From contig NZ_JAPYPG010000003.1 in assembly GCF_029937755.1 (NCBI RefSeq), forward strand, positions 186,001 through 250,000: DNA of 64,000 bases, in the 5' to 3' direction. This DNA comes from Henriciella sp. GTDB taxonomy: Bacteria > Pseudomonadota > Alphaproteobacteria > Caulobacterales > Hyphomonadaceae. This document shows, in pieces, positions 42,571 to 54,106 of the stretch. The notes under the pieces are model-generated. The model was not told where the DNA came from and made no database searches. It saw nothing but the letters and a program-made list of their open reading frames with translations. The position numbers and the translations under genes were made by a program. The number at the start of each line of letters is the position of its first letter. Position 1 is the first letter of the stretch.

Positions 42571-43644
42571 TTAAGCCGCGTTTTTCACCGGAAGGTCCAC
42601 ACTACCGGCCGCCTTGTCGCGCGGCCGCAGCATGACCTTGCTTGCCTTGCGGCACGGCTCCTCCACCAGATACCAGCACACCGTTGAAGCGATCAGGACA
42701 AGCACGGCACAGAGACCGCCCATGGCCAGCATCTGCATGTCGCTCATCCCGTCGGGAAAGGCCATGCGATGATACTGCTGCCACAATTTGTAGACCGGAT
42801 AATGTACCATATAGAGCGAATAGCTGATCAGGCCGAGGCCGTGGAGAACCGGCAGGCCCATCACACGGGCAGCAACCCCCTTGTTGCCGGACAGGCTGAG
42901 GATGAGCAGCGCCATCGGTGCGATCACATACCAGTCCGGCAAGGGGACTAGCCAGACCGCAGCGACCGCGACCATTGAAGCGAATACCACCCCATCACCA
43001 TAGAGGAAACCGGCCACCCGCCCCGCCTGCGGCCGCACCGAATAAAGCCAGACGCCCAGCGCGAAGCCGAGAAGACAGCGATGAAGCCCCCACTGCCACC
43101 CGGTCCCGAAACTCGAGGCCCCGTCGCGAAGGTGCCAGAACCCGGCATACCCGGCAATGACAAGCAGGATGAAAGCCGCCCCCAGCCGCCGCGACAGGAA
43201 GAGAAACAGCGGAAAGGCCAGATAGGCCGCCCACTCCACGGAGATCGACCAGGCCGGCATGTTCCAGCTATAATTCTCCACGCCCGGCCAGGCCTGCGTC
43301 AGCGTCAGGTTTCGCCACAGACTGTCCAGGGTATCGCGCCAGTAAAAGAGATCCCGCCCCCTCATCGCATTGACATAACCGATGGCCAGCACGGCGGCGG
43401 CAAGCGTCACCAGATGCACCGGGTAGATCCGGCCGAGCCTGAGACCGAGGAAGCGGACATAGTCGATCGGCGACTTCATCCGGTCCTTATAGGCCAGCAT
43501 GATGACGAAGCCGGACAGGATGAAGAAGAGGTCCACGAACAGCGTAATGCGATGCGGTGCAGGGAATTCGAGATGGAAATGCCCCCAGGCCACCATGGCT
43601 GCTGCAATACCCCGAAGACTGGTCAGCGGCCGGATGTCACCCAT
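42571..43644 (-). CDS. Acyltransferase 3 family membrane protein
   Basis: A 357-residue integral membrane O-acyltransferase with about ten helices. The motif IRPLTSLRGIAAAMVAWGHFHLEF holds the family histidine, and VDLFFILSGFVIMLAYKDR follows. GGAGAGGG lies 5 bases before the ATG at 43644. Such enzymes acetylate or acylate surface polysaccharide or other exported molecules. It is the only gene between the tRNA-Lys fragment and the intact tRNA-Lys, so it may have arrived by insertion there. No polysaccharide cluster is nearby. Confidence 0.9.
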   Translation of the reverse strand: MGDIRPLTSLRGIAAAMVAWGHFHLEFPAPHRITLFVDLFFILSGFVIMLAYKDRMKSPIDYVRFLGLRLGRIYPVHLVTLAAAVLAIGYVNAMRGRDLFYWRDTLDSLWRNLTLTQAWPGVENYSWNMPAWSISVEWAAYLAFPLFLFLSRRLGAAFILLVIAGYAGFWHLRDGASSFGTGWQWGLHRCLLGFALGVWLYSVRPQAGRVAGFLYGDGVVFASMVAVAAVWLVPLPDWYVIAPMALLILSLSGNKGVAARVMGLPVLHGLGLISYSLYMVHYPVYKLWQQYHRMAFPDGMSDMQMLAMGGLCAVLVLIASTVCWYLVEEPCRKASKVMLRPRDKAAGSVDLPVKNAA

Positions 43645-43861
43645 GAATCCCTCTCCTGTTCTCGCCGCAACCATAGCGGGACGGGGAGTCTCTGACTAGC
43701 TGCGTCAGCACCAGGACGAGTAGCCCAGAATCGCTTCGAGCGCAGTATGCAGAAAGACAATCTTCGTCTGGCTGGAACACCTTCCGAACGCGGAAGTCCC
43801 AGAAGCCCAAAAACGGAACGGACGTGAACGGCTGAACGTCCCGTCATGACGACAGAAAGGA

Positions 43862-43937
43862 TGGTACGCCCAACAGGATTCGAACCTGTGACCTACTGAT
43901 TAAAAGTCAGTTGCTCTACCAACTGAGCTATGGGCGC
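43862..43937 (-). tRNA. tRNA-Lys (anticodon TTT)
   Basis: A 76-base minus-strand tRNA with encoded CCA. Acceptor GCGCCCA/TGGGCGT includes a G-U first pair. The anticodon stem ACTGA/TCAGT encloses CT-TTT-AA, and the T arm is ACAGGTTCGAATCCTGT. The anticodon TTT reads lysine AAA. A 46-base copy of its 3' half lies 1.4 kb further on at 42475. Confidence 0.97.
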
Positions 43938-44050
43938 GCCGAGCGGCTTACCTAGCCGGGTGTGCGGGAGAGGTCAACGCAGCTGGATGCGTGAATTGCA
44001 GGTCAGTTCACGCCATGTTTTCGCCGTCATGATCGGCTGGAATCGGGATC

Positions 44051-44902
44051 ATGAGATGGACTCTTCCAATTACCCTGTCTTGCGCCGGTCTCCTGACGGC
44101 CTGCGCGAACCAGCATACCAGCGCGGCGACCAATCGCGCCGTGCAGGAAACGCGTGCCGGTGCGGCCGGTGCAGCCATGACGCCGCTGCGTGATCTCAAT
44201 CTGACGCGAGAGCAGATTCCGGTCATCCTGCAGCAGATCGATAATCCCTACGATATCGCCGCCGACATCACCTGCGAGGAAATCGCGGTGCAGATCGAGG
44301 AACTCAATGCCGTCCTCGGCCCAGACTGGGATGCCCTGCCGCGCGACGAAAAGGACCCGACGGTGTCCGACTATGCCGCCGACGAGGCGTCAGAGGAGGT
44401 CCTCGACATCATCGCGGACGAAGCCAGTGCCCTCATTCCGTATCGCAGCTGGGTGCGGCGTCTGAGCGGCGCCAAGTCTCACCAGAAGAAGGTGAAGCGG
44501 GCGATCCAGAAAGGCAGCCACCGGCGAACCTATCTGAAGGCCATCGGCCTGATGAAGGAATGCGACGGGATTGCCGCGCCCCGGCAGGTCGCCGCAAGTG
44601 AAACGGCTGGACCTTCCATCGAATTCAAAGCCTCCGTCCCCCCGCGCTATGCAGAGCAAGTGGGCCCGCCCATCGAACCGTTCGAGCCCAAAGCTGATCC
44701 GGCATCCGACCGATTCGCTACAGGAAGCGATGATGCTTTCGCCCTCCAGAACCCGGCAGATGTCCAGGAAGAGCCCTATCCATGGGCAGAAGAAGAATGG
44801 TCTGAGAAGGAATGGCCGGAGGATGACGAGGCCGGCGAGAATGCGACTACGGACTCTCGTCCGGCTTCGGTGCCGACTTCGTCTTTTCCCACCTACGACT
44901 GA
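44051..44902 (+). CDS. Hypothetical lipoprotein
   Basis: A 283-residue protein with a lipobox (GLLTAC, Cys18) and no family I recognise. The central region LTREQIPVILQQIDNPYDIAADITCEEIAVQIEELNAVLGPDWD is well structured, followed by a basic patch (HQKKVKRAIQKGSHRRTYLKAIG). The C-terminal third is acidic and low in complexity (EEEWSEKEWPEDDEAGE). It may be an envelope protein. Its last 56 bases overlap the end of tgt on the other strand. Confidence 0.75.
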   Translation: MRWTLPITLSCAGLLTACANQHTSAATNRAVQETRAGAAGAAMTPLRDLNLTREQIPVILQQIDNPYDIAADITCEEIAVQIEELNAVLGPDWDALPRDEKDPTVSDYAADEASEEVLDIIADEASALIPYRSWVRRLSGAKSHQKKVKRAIQKGSHRRTYLKAIGLMKECDGIAAPRQVAASETAGPSIEFKASVPPRYAEQVGPPIEPFEPKADPASDRFATGSDDAFALQNPADVQEEPYPWAEEEWSEKEWPEDDEAGENATTDSRPASVPTSSFPTYD

Positions 44903-45992
44903 GTTCAGCGCGCAGCGCCTCGAACCGGTTCTCTGAAATCGCCAGCCTGATCTCGGCCATCAGGGCCTGGAAGAAGGCCGTGTTGTGCCAGGAGAGGATC
45001 ATCGAGCCAAGATACTCGCCCGACTTGATCAGGTGGTGGAGATAGGCACGGGTATAGTCGCGGCTCGCCGGGCAATCGACGCCCTCCTCGATGGGTGAGG
45101 TATCCTCGGCGAACTTTGCATTCTTCAGGTTGATCGGCCCCTTCCAGGTCCAGGCCTGTCCGTGGCGGCCGGCCCGGGTCGGCAGGACACAGTCGAACAT
45201 GTCGATCCCGCGCGCGACGCTCTCGACAAGATCGATCGGCTTGCCGACGCCCATGACATAGCGCGGCTTGTCATCGGGCAGGTGCGGCATTGTCATGTCG
45301 ATCGTCCGGCACATCTGGTCATGGCCTTCACCGACAGCGAGACCGCCCAGCGCGATGCCGCCAAAACCCTGGCTGACAACGCCTTTGGCCGAGCGCTCGC
45401 GAAGGTCCTCGAAGTTCGAGCCCTGGATGATGCCGAACAGGGTCTGGCTGTCGCGCGCCCCGAACGCATCAAGGCTCTTCTGCCCCCAGTCGAGGGAAAG
45501 CTCGAGACTGCGCAGCGCCTCTTCATGACTGCAGGGAAAATCGGTGCACTCATCGAGCTGCATCGAGATATCGGCGCCCAGAAGGTCGGCCTGGATCTCG
45601 ATGCTCCGCGCCGGTGTCAGCCGGTGCTCGGAGCCGTCGATATGGCTGCGGAAGGTGACGCCGTCCTTGTCCATCTTCCTCAATTGGGAGAGCGACCAGA
45701 CCTGGAAGCCGCCACTGTCGGTCAGCATCGGCCCGGACCAGCCGGAGAATTCATGCAGCCCGCCAAGCCGCTTTACGCGCTCCGCACCCGGGCGCAGCAT
45801 CAAATGGTAGGTATTGCCTAGGATGATATCGGCGCCGGCCTGCTCGACCTGGTCCATATACATGGCCTTGACGGTGCCGGCCGTGCCGACCGGCATGAAG
45901 GCCGGCGTACGGATATCTCCGCGCGACGTCTTCAGAACGCCGGTCCGGGCCGCGCCCTCGCGGGCCTTGATCTCGAAGGGGAAGGTGGTCAT
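44847..45992 (-). CDS. tgt: tRNA-guanine transglycosylase
   Basis: A 381-residue enzyme that replaces guanine-34 with preQ1 in GUN tRNAs during queuosine synthesis. The ATG at 45992 (MTTFPFEIKAREG) matches the family start; a longer frame upstream is not conserved-looking. Active-site segments are TDSGGFQVWSLSQL and FDCVLPTRAGRHG. The zinc site, normally CxCxxC plus a histidine, reads VDCPAS (45063-45083 region) with only one Cys kept, followed by the histidine in SWHNT. Zinc binding may be altered. queA lies just upstream on the same strand. Confidence 0.93.
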   Translation of the reverse strand: MTTFPFEIKAREGAARTGVLKTSRGDIRTPAFMPVGTAGTVKAMYMDQVEQAGADIILGNTYHLMLRPGAERVKRLGGLHEFSGWSGPMLTDSGGFQVWSLSQLRKMDKDGVTFRSHIDGSEHRLTPARSIEIQADLLGADISMQLDECTDFPCSHEEALRSLELSLDWGQKSLDAFGARDSQTLFGIIQGSNFEDLRERSAKGVVSQGFGGIALGGLAVGEGHDQMCRTIDMTMPHLPDDKPRYVMGVGKPIDLVESVARGIDMFDCVLPTRAGRHGQAWTWKGPINLKNAKFAEDTSPIEEGVDCPASRDYTRAYLHHLIKSGEYLGSMILSWHNTAFFQALMAEIRLAISENRFEALRAELSRRWEKTKSAPKPDESP

Positions 45993-46084
45993 GGGGGCGC
46001 TTTCGCTGATTAGCTGGCTGCTGACAAGATGAAAGCGGCAGGCCAACCTTCGCTCCCCCCGACAATCACCCCGGCGCTGACGGC

Positions 46085-47137
46085 TTAAGGTAACAGCAGG
46101 CACGCATCGCCATAGGAATAGAAACGGTATTTCTCCTTAATGGCATGCGCGTAGGCGGCCTGCATCACCTCGGTCCCCATCAGCGCACAGACCAGCATGA
46201 AGAGCGAGCTTTCCGGCAGGTGGAAATTGGTGACCAGCGCATCAGTCACCTGCAGCCTGTCGCCGGGTTTCAGGAAGATATCCGTCGGCCCCACTGTCGG
46301 CACGAGTTTGCCGCCCTCGACCGAACTTTCCAGCGTCCTGAGCGCCGTTGTGCCGACCGGGACGACGCGATGGCCCGCCGACCTTACGCCGTTCAGCCGC
46401 TCGGCCACTTCCGGGCTGACGCGGCGCCATTCCTCATGCAGGCGCCCGCTCTCAAGCTGGCTCTCCTTGAGTGGCGCGAAGGTGCCAAGGCCGACATGCA
46501 GACGCACCGTCTCGCTGTCGATCCCGGCATCGACGATGGTGGCGCGCAGGCGCGGTGTGAAGTGCAGACCCGCCGTCGGCGCGGCGACCGACTCCGCCTC
46601 ATCCCCGGCAAAGCTTGTCTGATAGGTCTCGCGATCCTTGCCATCGGCAGCCCGGCGGCGCGCAATATAGGGCGGCAGCGGCATGGCCCCGAACGCATCG
46701 AGCGCAAGGTCCAGCGCCTCGCCTTCGACATTGAAATCCAGCGTGATCTCGCCGCTTTCGGCCTTGCCCGTAATCTCCGCCTCGAACCCCTCGCCGAAGA
46801 CCACCCGGTCACCGGGCTTCAGCCGCTTGCCGGGACGCGCCAGCGCGCGCCATGTCGACGGGCCAACACGTTCGACAAGATTCGCGTCTATGGAGATGTC
46901 CGATCCAGCAGAATCGCGTGCGAGGCGAGTACCTTTCAGCGCCGCGGGGATGACACGCGTATCGTTGAAGACCAGCGTGTCGCCCGCCGAGAGATAGCGC
47001 GGCAGATCACGAACGCCTGCATCTTCCAGCCGTCCGTCGCCATGCACGACCAGCAGGCGCGCGGCATCCTGCGGCTCCACGGGCCGCAGCGCGATCAGCT
47101 CTTCGGGAAGGTCGAAGGCAAAGGCCGAAAGGTCCAA
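46085..47137 (-). CDS. queA: S-adenosylmethionine:tRNA ribosyltransferase-isomerase
   Basis: A 350-residue QueA, converting preQ1-tRNA to epoxyqueuosine-tRNA. Typical stretches are FAFDLPEELIALRPVEPQDAARLLVV, GDTLVFNDTRVIPAALKG, APTAGLHFTPRL, HVGLGTFAPLKE and TNFHLPESSLFMLVCALMG. It precedes tgt in what is probably one operon with the cyclophilin and coaD genes, a common alphaproteobacterial order. Confidence 0.96.
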   Translation of the reverse strand: MDLSAFAFDLPEELIALRPVEPQDAARLLVVHGDGRLEDAGVRDLPRYLSAGDTLVFNDTRVIPAALKGTRLARDSAGSDISIDANLVERVGPSTWRALARPGKRLKPGDRVVFGEGFEAEITGKAESGEITLDFNVEGEALDLALDAFGAMPLPPYIARRRAADGKDRETYQTSFAGDEAESVAAPTAGLHFTPRLRATIVDAGIDSETVRLHVGLGTFAPLKESQLESGRLHEEWRRVSPEVAERLNGVRSAGHRVVPVGTTALRTLESSVEGGKLVPTVGPTDIFLKPGDRLQVTDALVTNFHLPESSLFMLVCALMGTEVMQAAYAHAIKEKYRFYSYGDACLLLP

Positions 47138-47148
47138 GGCGGAAAAGC

Positions 47149-48060
47149 CTATTCCTCGATGACGGCCGGCACCCGCGGGACGTCGCAGATATCGCTTTTC
47201 AGCTGCGCGGCCGCGGCAAGCTTGTCGGACCAGACCTGCGTGTCTGTGCGCTGGACATAAGCCACCGGGCGCTCATCCTCGGCGAGCTCCGTGGCCATAT
47301 AGGCCTCTTTCAGCATGTCCGGATCCTCGATGGGCGTACCGCTCGGCTCGGGACCGGTCTTGATGGAGCGGACAACCTCGAAGCCGTCGATGATGCGGCC
47401 CCAGGCGGTGTACTGCTTGTCGAGATGATCGGCCTGATACCGCATCAGGAAGAACTGGCTGTTGGCCGAGTTCGGATCATTGGTCCGCGCCGTGGAGACG
47501 ATGCCCGGGCAATGCGGGATCCAGCTGTCGATACTGGCATCCTTGGTCATCTCGGCGAGATAGGCACTCTGCGTCGCGATCGGGAAGCCCTTGTAAAGCC
47601 CCGCCGTGGCGTCGCCCTCAGTCCCGGCCGGATTGATCTTCATCTCCTGCGGATCACGGCGGAAGGTGAACTCGCCCTCCAGGTTCGGCAGGCCGGAGCC
47701 TTCGCCGTTGAGCGCATAGATGTCGCCACCCTGCGCCATGAAATCATCGATCACACGGTGGAAGCTCGTGCCGTCAAACTTGCCGGACTTTGCAATGGTG
47801 CGGAACTGTTCGACATGGGCCGGCGCAACGGCCGGCAGCATCTCGATGATGATGCGCCCCTTGGTCGTCTCGAAGACGAGCATGTTTTCCGGGTCGACCT
47901 TGCGCCACTCATCGGGACTGGCGTCGACGTCTTCCATCGTCCATTCCGGCGCGGTGGGTGCGTTTTCCTGAGCGGCGCTTTCGCCTTCCTGTGCGCAGGC
48001 CGTAGCAACGGCCATCGCACTGCAGGCCAGAGAGATGGAAACCAGACGTGTCATCTTCAC
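47149..48060 (-). CDS. Cyclophilin-type peptidyl-prolyl isomerase lipoprotein
   Basis: A 303-residue cyclophilin exported as a lipoprotein (VATAC lipobox, Cys22). Family motifs are LVFETTKGRIIIEMLPAVAPAHVEQF, FDGTSFHRVIDDFMAQGGD and NSANSQFFLMR. It is longer than the usual 160-180 residues because of an N-terminal acidic linker and an insert between core strands. It probably helps fold periplasmic or outer-membrane proteins. Its ATG overlaps the coaD stop by 4 bases. Confidence 0.93.
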   Translation of the reverse strand: MKMTRLVSISLACSAMAVATACAQEGESAAQENAPTAPEWTMEDVDASPDEWRKVDPENMLVFETTKGRIIIEMLPAVAPAHVEQFRTIAKSGKFDGTSFHRVIDDFMAQGGDIYALNGEGSGLPNLEGEFTFRRDPQEMKINPAGTEGDATAGLYKGFPIATQSAYLAEMTKDASIDSWIPHCPGIVSTARTNDPNSANSQFFLMRYQADHLDKQYTAWGRIIDGFEVVRSIKTGPEPSGTPIEDPDMLKEAYMATELAEDERPVAYVQRTDTQVWSDKLAAAAQLKSDICDVPRVPAVIEE

Positions 48061-48551
48061 TTGTACTTCTCCAGAAGCTTCTCCCTGACACGTGGCGTGA
48101 CAAAGGAGGTAATATCGCCCCCGAACTTCGCGATCTCTTTCACCAGCCGAGAGGCGACAGCCTGATGCTGAACATCCGCCATCAGGAAGACGGTTTCAAT
48201 CTCGCGATTCAGCTGCTCGTTCATCGCTGTCATCTGGAATTCGTATTCGAAGTCCGAGACCGCACGCAGGCCACGTACGATGACGTTGACTTCGCACGCT
48301 TCAGCGAAGTGCATGAGCAGGTTGTCGAAAGGCCGGACCTCGATCTTCACATTGCGCGGATTGTAAAGGTCGGCGGCGTCCTGCTCGACAATGGCGACGC
48401 GTTCCTCGAGCGAGAAGAGCGGCTTCTTCGCTTCGTTGACCGCAACGCCAATGATCAGCTTGTCGACCAGTTTCAGCGCCCGACCGATAATGTCGAGATG
48501 ACCCATCGTGATCGGATCAAAAGTTCCGGGGTAAAGTCCGACGCGTTCCAT
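48057..48551 (-). CDS. coaD: Phosphopantetheine adenylyltransferase
   Basis: A 164-residue CoaD, catalysing the penultimate step of CoA synthesis. The nucleotidyltransferase motif is LYPGTFDPITMGHLDIIGRA (TxGH form), with VRGLRAVSDFEYEFQMTAMN further on. It heads the coaD-cyclophilin-queA-tgt run. coaA, another CoA gene, is at 54823. Confidence 0.96.
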   Translation of the reverse strand: MERVGLYPGTFDPITMGHLDIIGRALKLVDKLIIGVAVNEAKKPLFSLEERVAIVEQDAADLYNPRNVKIEVRPFDNLLMHFAEACEVNVIVRGLRAVSDFEYEFQMTAMNEQLNREIETVFLMADVQHQAVASRLVKEIAKFGGDITSFVTPRVREKLLEKYK

Positions 48552-48582
48552 TGAGGTCCTCCCTGCCCCGTCGATGAAAGAA

Positions 48583-48600
48583 TGCGGGCCTGAAGACCCG
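48583..48600 (-). terminator. Hairpin at the gyrA stop
   Basis: GCGGG-TCTTCAGG-CCCGC (minus-strand reading) lies directly after the gyrA stop and is followed by ATTCTTTC. A modest intrinsic-terminator candidate between gyrA and coaD. Confidence 0.4.
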
Positions 48601-51375
<2,775 letters not shown>

Positions 51376-51546
51376 AGGGAACCTGCCTTTTGCTTACCGG
51401 TGCAGGCGTCGAATCGCCCGCAGAATCTGGATAAAAGACTAGCAGGCGCCCCCCAGCTATTCAAACTTTCATGGCGGTTGGAGCGAGCCTTTCCACAGCG
51501 CGCTCTGGCCGGCCTGATGCGGCTCCGTCTCACCCGGCAACCGCAT

Positions 51547-51621
51547 TCCCCGCGAAAGCGGGGACCCATGGCGGTTGAGACCGCACTTCCCAGCCGCCAT
51601 GGGCCCCACCTTGCGGTGGGG
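51547..51621. repeat. REP-like palindromic element (two hairpins on a common stem)
   Basis: The 261-bp gap upstream of gyrA holds a compound palindrome. Hairpin 1 is TCCCCGC-GAAA-GCGGGGA (51547-51564), an outer stem CCCATGGCGG (51565-51574) pairs with CCGCCATGGG (51594-51603), and hairpin 2 is CCCCACC-TTGC-GGTGGGG (51604-51621). This resembles dispersed REP/BIME elements of alphaproteobacteria. A related TTGC-loop hairpin is at 54763. Confidence 0.8.
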
Positions 51622-51636
51622 AGGCAGGTCTTGGCC

Positions 51637-52872
51637 CTAAAGCAAATCCCCCCCGGCAGCAGCCGCCGTGGTGCCATCCTTCTTGAACGCCCGGATGACA
51701 TTCTTGCCCGTGATCCACTTGTGAACCTCGTCCGGCCCATCGACCAGCCGCTGCGAGCGGATATGCGTGTACCAGGCTGCCAACGGCGTATCGAGCGAAT
51801 AGCCAAGCGCCCCGTGGAGCTGGATCGCGGTATCTACCACCTTGTGGACCATGTTCGCGAGGAAGACCTTGGCGATGCCGTTTTCCTGGCGAAGGTCCAG
51901 GCCATTTTCCGCCTTGTAGGCGATATGCATCAGCATGAGGCGGGCGATGTAGAGTTCGCTCGCGCACTCGGCCAGCATGAACTGGACGCCCTGCCTGTCC
52001 TCCAGCTCCTTGCCGAAGGTCGAGCGGCTGGTGACGCGTTCGGTCGCGAGGTCGAGCGCGCGCTGTGCCATAGCGACATTGTGCATGCCGTGCCGCAGCC
52101 GCCCATAGGCGAGCCTGTGCTGCCCCATGGCAAAGCCCTTGCCCTCACCGCCAAGCAGGTTTTCCTGCGGGACGCGGAGGTCCTTGATCTCGACCTCGGC
52201 ATGGCCCCCGCCCATGATCTCGTAGAGCGGGCCATGGACGGCCATGGTCGGGATGTCGCGCTTGATGTTGTAGCCCTCATTCGGCAGCTCGACGATAAAG
52301 GTCGAGAACTGCTCATGGCGCGGCGCGTCCGGATTGGTCTTGGCCATGACGACGGCGATGTCGGCGACCGACGCTGCGGAGGAGAACCACTTCTCGCCAT
52401 TCAGCACATAATGGCTGTTGCCGTTCTTCTCCGCGCGGGTCTGCATGCCCGTCGCATCGGCGCCGGCGGCTTTCTCGGTCATGGAATAGCAGACCCGTTT
52501 CTCGCCGTTCAGGATCGGCTTGAGGAACTTTTCCTTCTGATGGTCGGTGCCGTGCGCGAGCAGCGTCAGCATGGTCGCATCATCCGGCCCCTGAGAATTC
52601 ATCGACAGCGCGCCGAGATGGCTCTGGCCGAGCTCCATCTGGACCAGCGCATTGGCGAGCGGCCCGAGGCCCATACCGCCATGCTCCTGCGGGATGAAGG
52701 GCAACCACAACCCTTGCTTGCGGGCTTTCGCGCGCAGCTCGTTGAGAACAGTCTTGTAGTCCTCGCCATCGGTAAGGCGTTTCTCTGCCGGGATGCATTC
52801 GTCCTGCACCCACTGGCGCACGCGCTCGCGAATTTGCTTGGCATCATCCGGAATCGTGAAATCGATCGACAT
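51637..52872 (-). CDS. Acyl-CoA dehydrogenase family protein
   Basis: A 411-residue flavoenzyme of the acyl-CoA dehydrogenase superfamily, closest in appearance to the ACAD10/11-like group. Motifs are CYSMTEKAAGADATGMQTRA, STFGKELEDRQGVQFMLAE and QLHGALGYSLDTPLA. The C-terminal SQRLVDGPDEVHKWITGKNVI is typical. It should introduce a double bond alpha-beta to a CoA thioester; chain length is unknown. Monocistronic, separated from gyrA by the REP-like element. Confidence 0.9.
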   Translation of the reverse strand: MSIDFTIPDDAKQIRERVRQWVQDECIPAEKRLTDGEDYKTVLNELRAKARKQGLWLPFIPQEHGGMGLGPLANALVQMELGQSHLGALSMNSQGPDDATMLTLLAHGTDHQKEKFLKPILNGEKRVCYSMTEKAAGADATGMQTRAEKNGNSHYVLNGEKWFSSAASVADIAVVMAKTNPDAPRHEQFSTFIVELPNEGYNIKRDIPTMAVHGPLYEIMGGGHAEVEIKDLRVPQENLLGGEGKGFAMGQHRLAYGRLRHGMHNVAMAQRALDLATERVTSRSTFGKELEDRQGVQFMLAECASELYIARLMLMHIAYKAENGLDLRQENGIAKVFLANMVHKVVDTAIQLHGALGYSLDTPLAAWYTHIRSQRLVDGPDEVHKWITGKNVIRAFKKDGTTAAAAGGDLL

Positions 52873-53047
52873 GGCATTTCTCCCTCTTGTTTTGGGACCA
52901 CGCTAATCGCCATACCGGTCGTTGCACAGCCATTCCCCAGCGGCTTGTCGCAAGGTCATGGCGGCTTGAGCAGACGCCGCCGCACTGCGCCATTGATGCG
53001 GGCCGGGACGCCGCTAACCTGTCATCAGACTGGTCCGGAGAATCATC

Positions 53048-54073
53048 ATGCAGACACCCCGCTTCACGAGGCGCTCGGCTTTCCTGATAACCCTGTCCGG
53101 GCTTGCGGCCGGCACAACATCCCCCGGCGCCCTTGCGGAGGCGCCTGCGACCCGGTCGGGCTGGCGAGCCGGGCCTGACCTCCCCTTCCCCGTCCAGGAA
53201 ATCTACCCCTGCCTGCATGATGGGCGCATCCATGTCGCTGGCGGTTTCATCTCGGAAAATGGCGCGATCACCGGCCCTACCACCGCCCATCATGCGCTGG
53301 ATCCTGCGAGCGGCCTCTGGGATATCCGCGCCGAGCTGCCGGTCGCGCGCCACCATCCACAGCTGGTCAGCTTTATGGGCCGCCTGTTGTCGATTGGCGG
53401 GTTCGAAGCGCGCGAGAATGGCGCTTGGCAGATGCAGGGCGACATGTGGCTCTACAACGAAAACGATGACAGCTGGGCGTGGGGCCCGGACCTGCCTGCG
53501 CCAAACGCCGAGAGCGTAGCTGGTGTCATCCGCAACCGGCTGCACGTCGTGGGGGGGCGCCAGCCCGCGGGCGACCGCAATCTCGACTGGACCGATCACA
53601 CAGATACAGGCGCGCACTGGGTCTTCGATGGCGAACGCTGGCGCGATGGCGCGCCGATGCCAACGCCTCGCAACAGTGCCGCTGGCATTGTCGTGGACGA
53701 GCGCCTGCATGTCGTGGGCGGCCGCACCGTCGCCGATGGCAACACCGCCGTACACGAATGCTACGACCCATGGTCGGACCGGTGGGAGCGTCTTGCCCCT
53801 ATGCCGATCGCACAGGCCGGGCTCGCCGCAGGTGTTGTCGGCCACAAGCTCTACGTCTTTGGCGGGGAGTATTTCGAGAATGGCGGCGGCGTCTTCCCCG
53901 AAGCCTGGGAATACGATTCCATCCGCGACCGCTGGCGCGCGCTGCCCGACATGCCTAAGCCTCGCCATGGCCTCGGCGGCGTCACGGTCGGCAAGGATAT
54001 CTACCTGATCGGTGGAGCCCGCAAACGCGGCGGCAACCAGACAAGCGCAGCCGTCGAGATCTATCGGCCTTGA
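53048..54073 (+). CDS. Exported kelch-repeat protein
   Basis: A 341-residue six-bladed kelch beta-propeller. GGAG lies 7 bases before the ATG. The N terminus MQTPRFTRRSAFLITLSGLAAG looks like a Tat signal (RRSAFL). Blade motifs recur as GRIHVAGG, GRLLSIGG, NRLHVVGG, ERLHVVGG, HKLYVFGG and KDIYLIGG, each followed by the Trp-containing strand of the next blade. Periplasmic; relatives include N-acetylneuraminate epimerase-like proteins, but no function is assigned. Confidence 0.88.
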   Translation: MQTPRFTRRSAFLITLSGLAAGTTSPGALAEAPATRSGWRAGPDLPFPVQEIYPCLHDGRIHVAGGFISENGAITGPTTAHHALDPASGLWDIRAELPVARHHPQLVSFMGRLLSIGGFEARENGAWQMQGDMWLYNENDDSWAWGPDLPAPNAESVAGVIRNRLHVVGGRQPAGDRNLDWTDHTDTGAHWVFDGERWRDGAPMPTPRNSAAGIVVDERLHVVGGRTVADGNTAVHECYDPWSDRWERLAPMPIAQAGLAAGVVGHKLYVFGGEYFENGGGVFPEAWEYDSIRDRWRALPDMPKPRHGLGGVTVGKDIYLIGGARKRGGNQTSAAVEIYRP

Positions 54074-54106
54074 CCTTGTGACGGGGCCGCGCGAATAGCC
54101 CGCCTC

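Noticed and set aside
43795..43845. GAAC-containing repeats next to tRNA-Lys(TTT) as an SOS box
   Set aside because: The GAAC words are spaced by 6 and 4 bases rather than 7, and no damage-response gene is adjacent.
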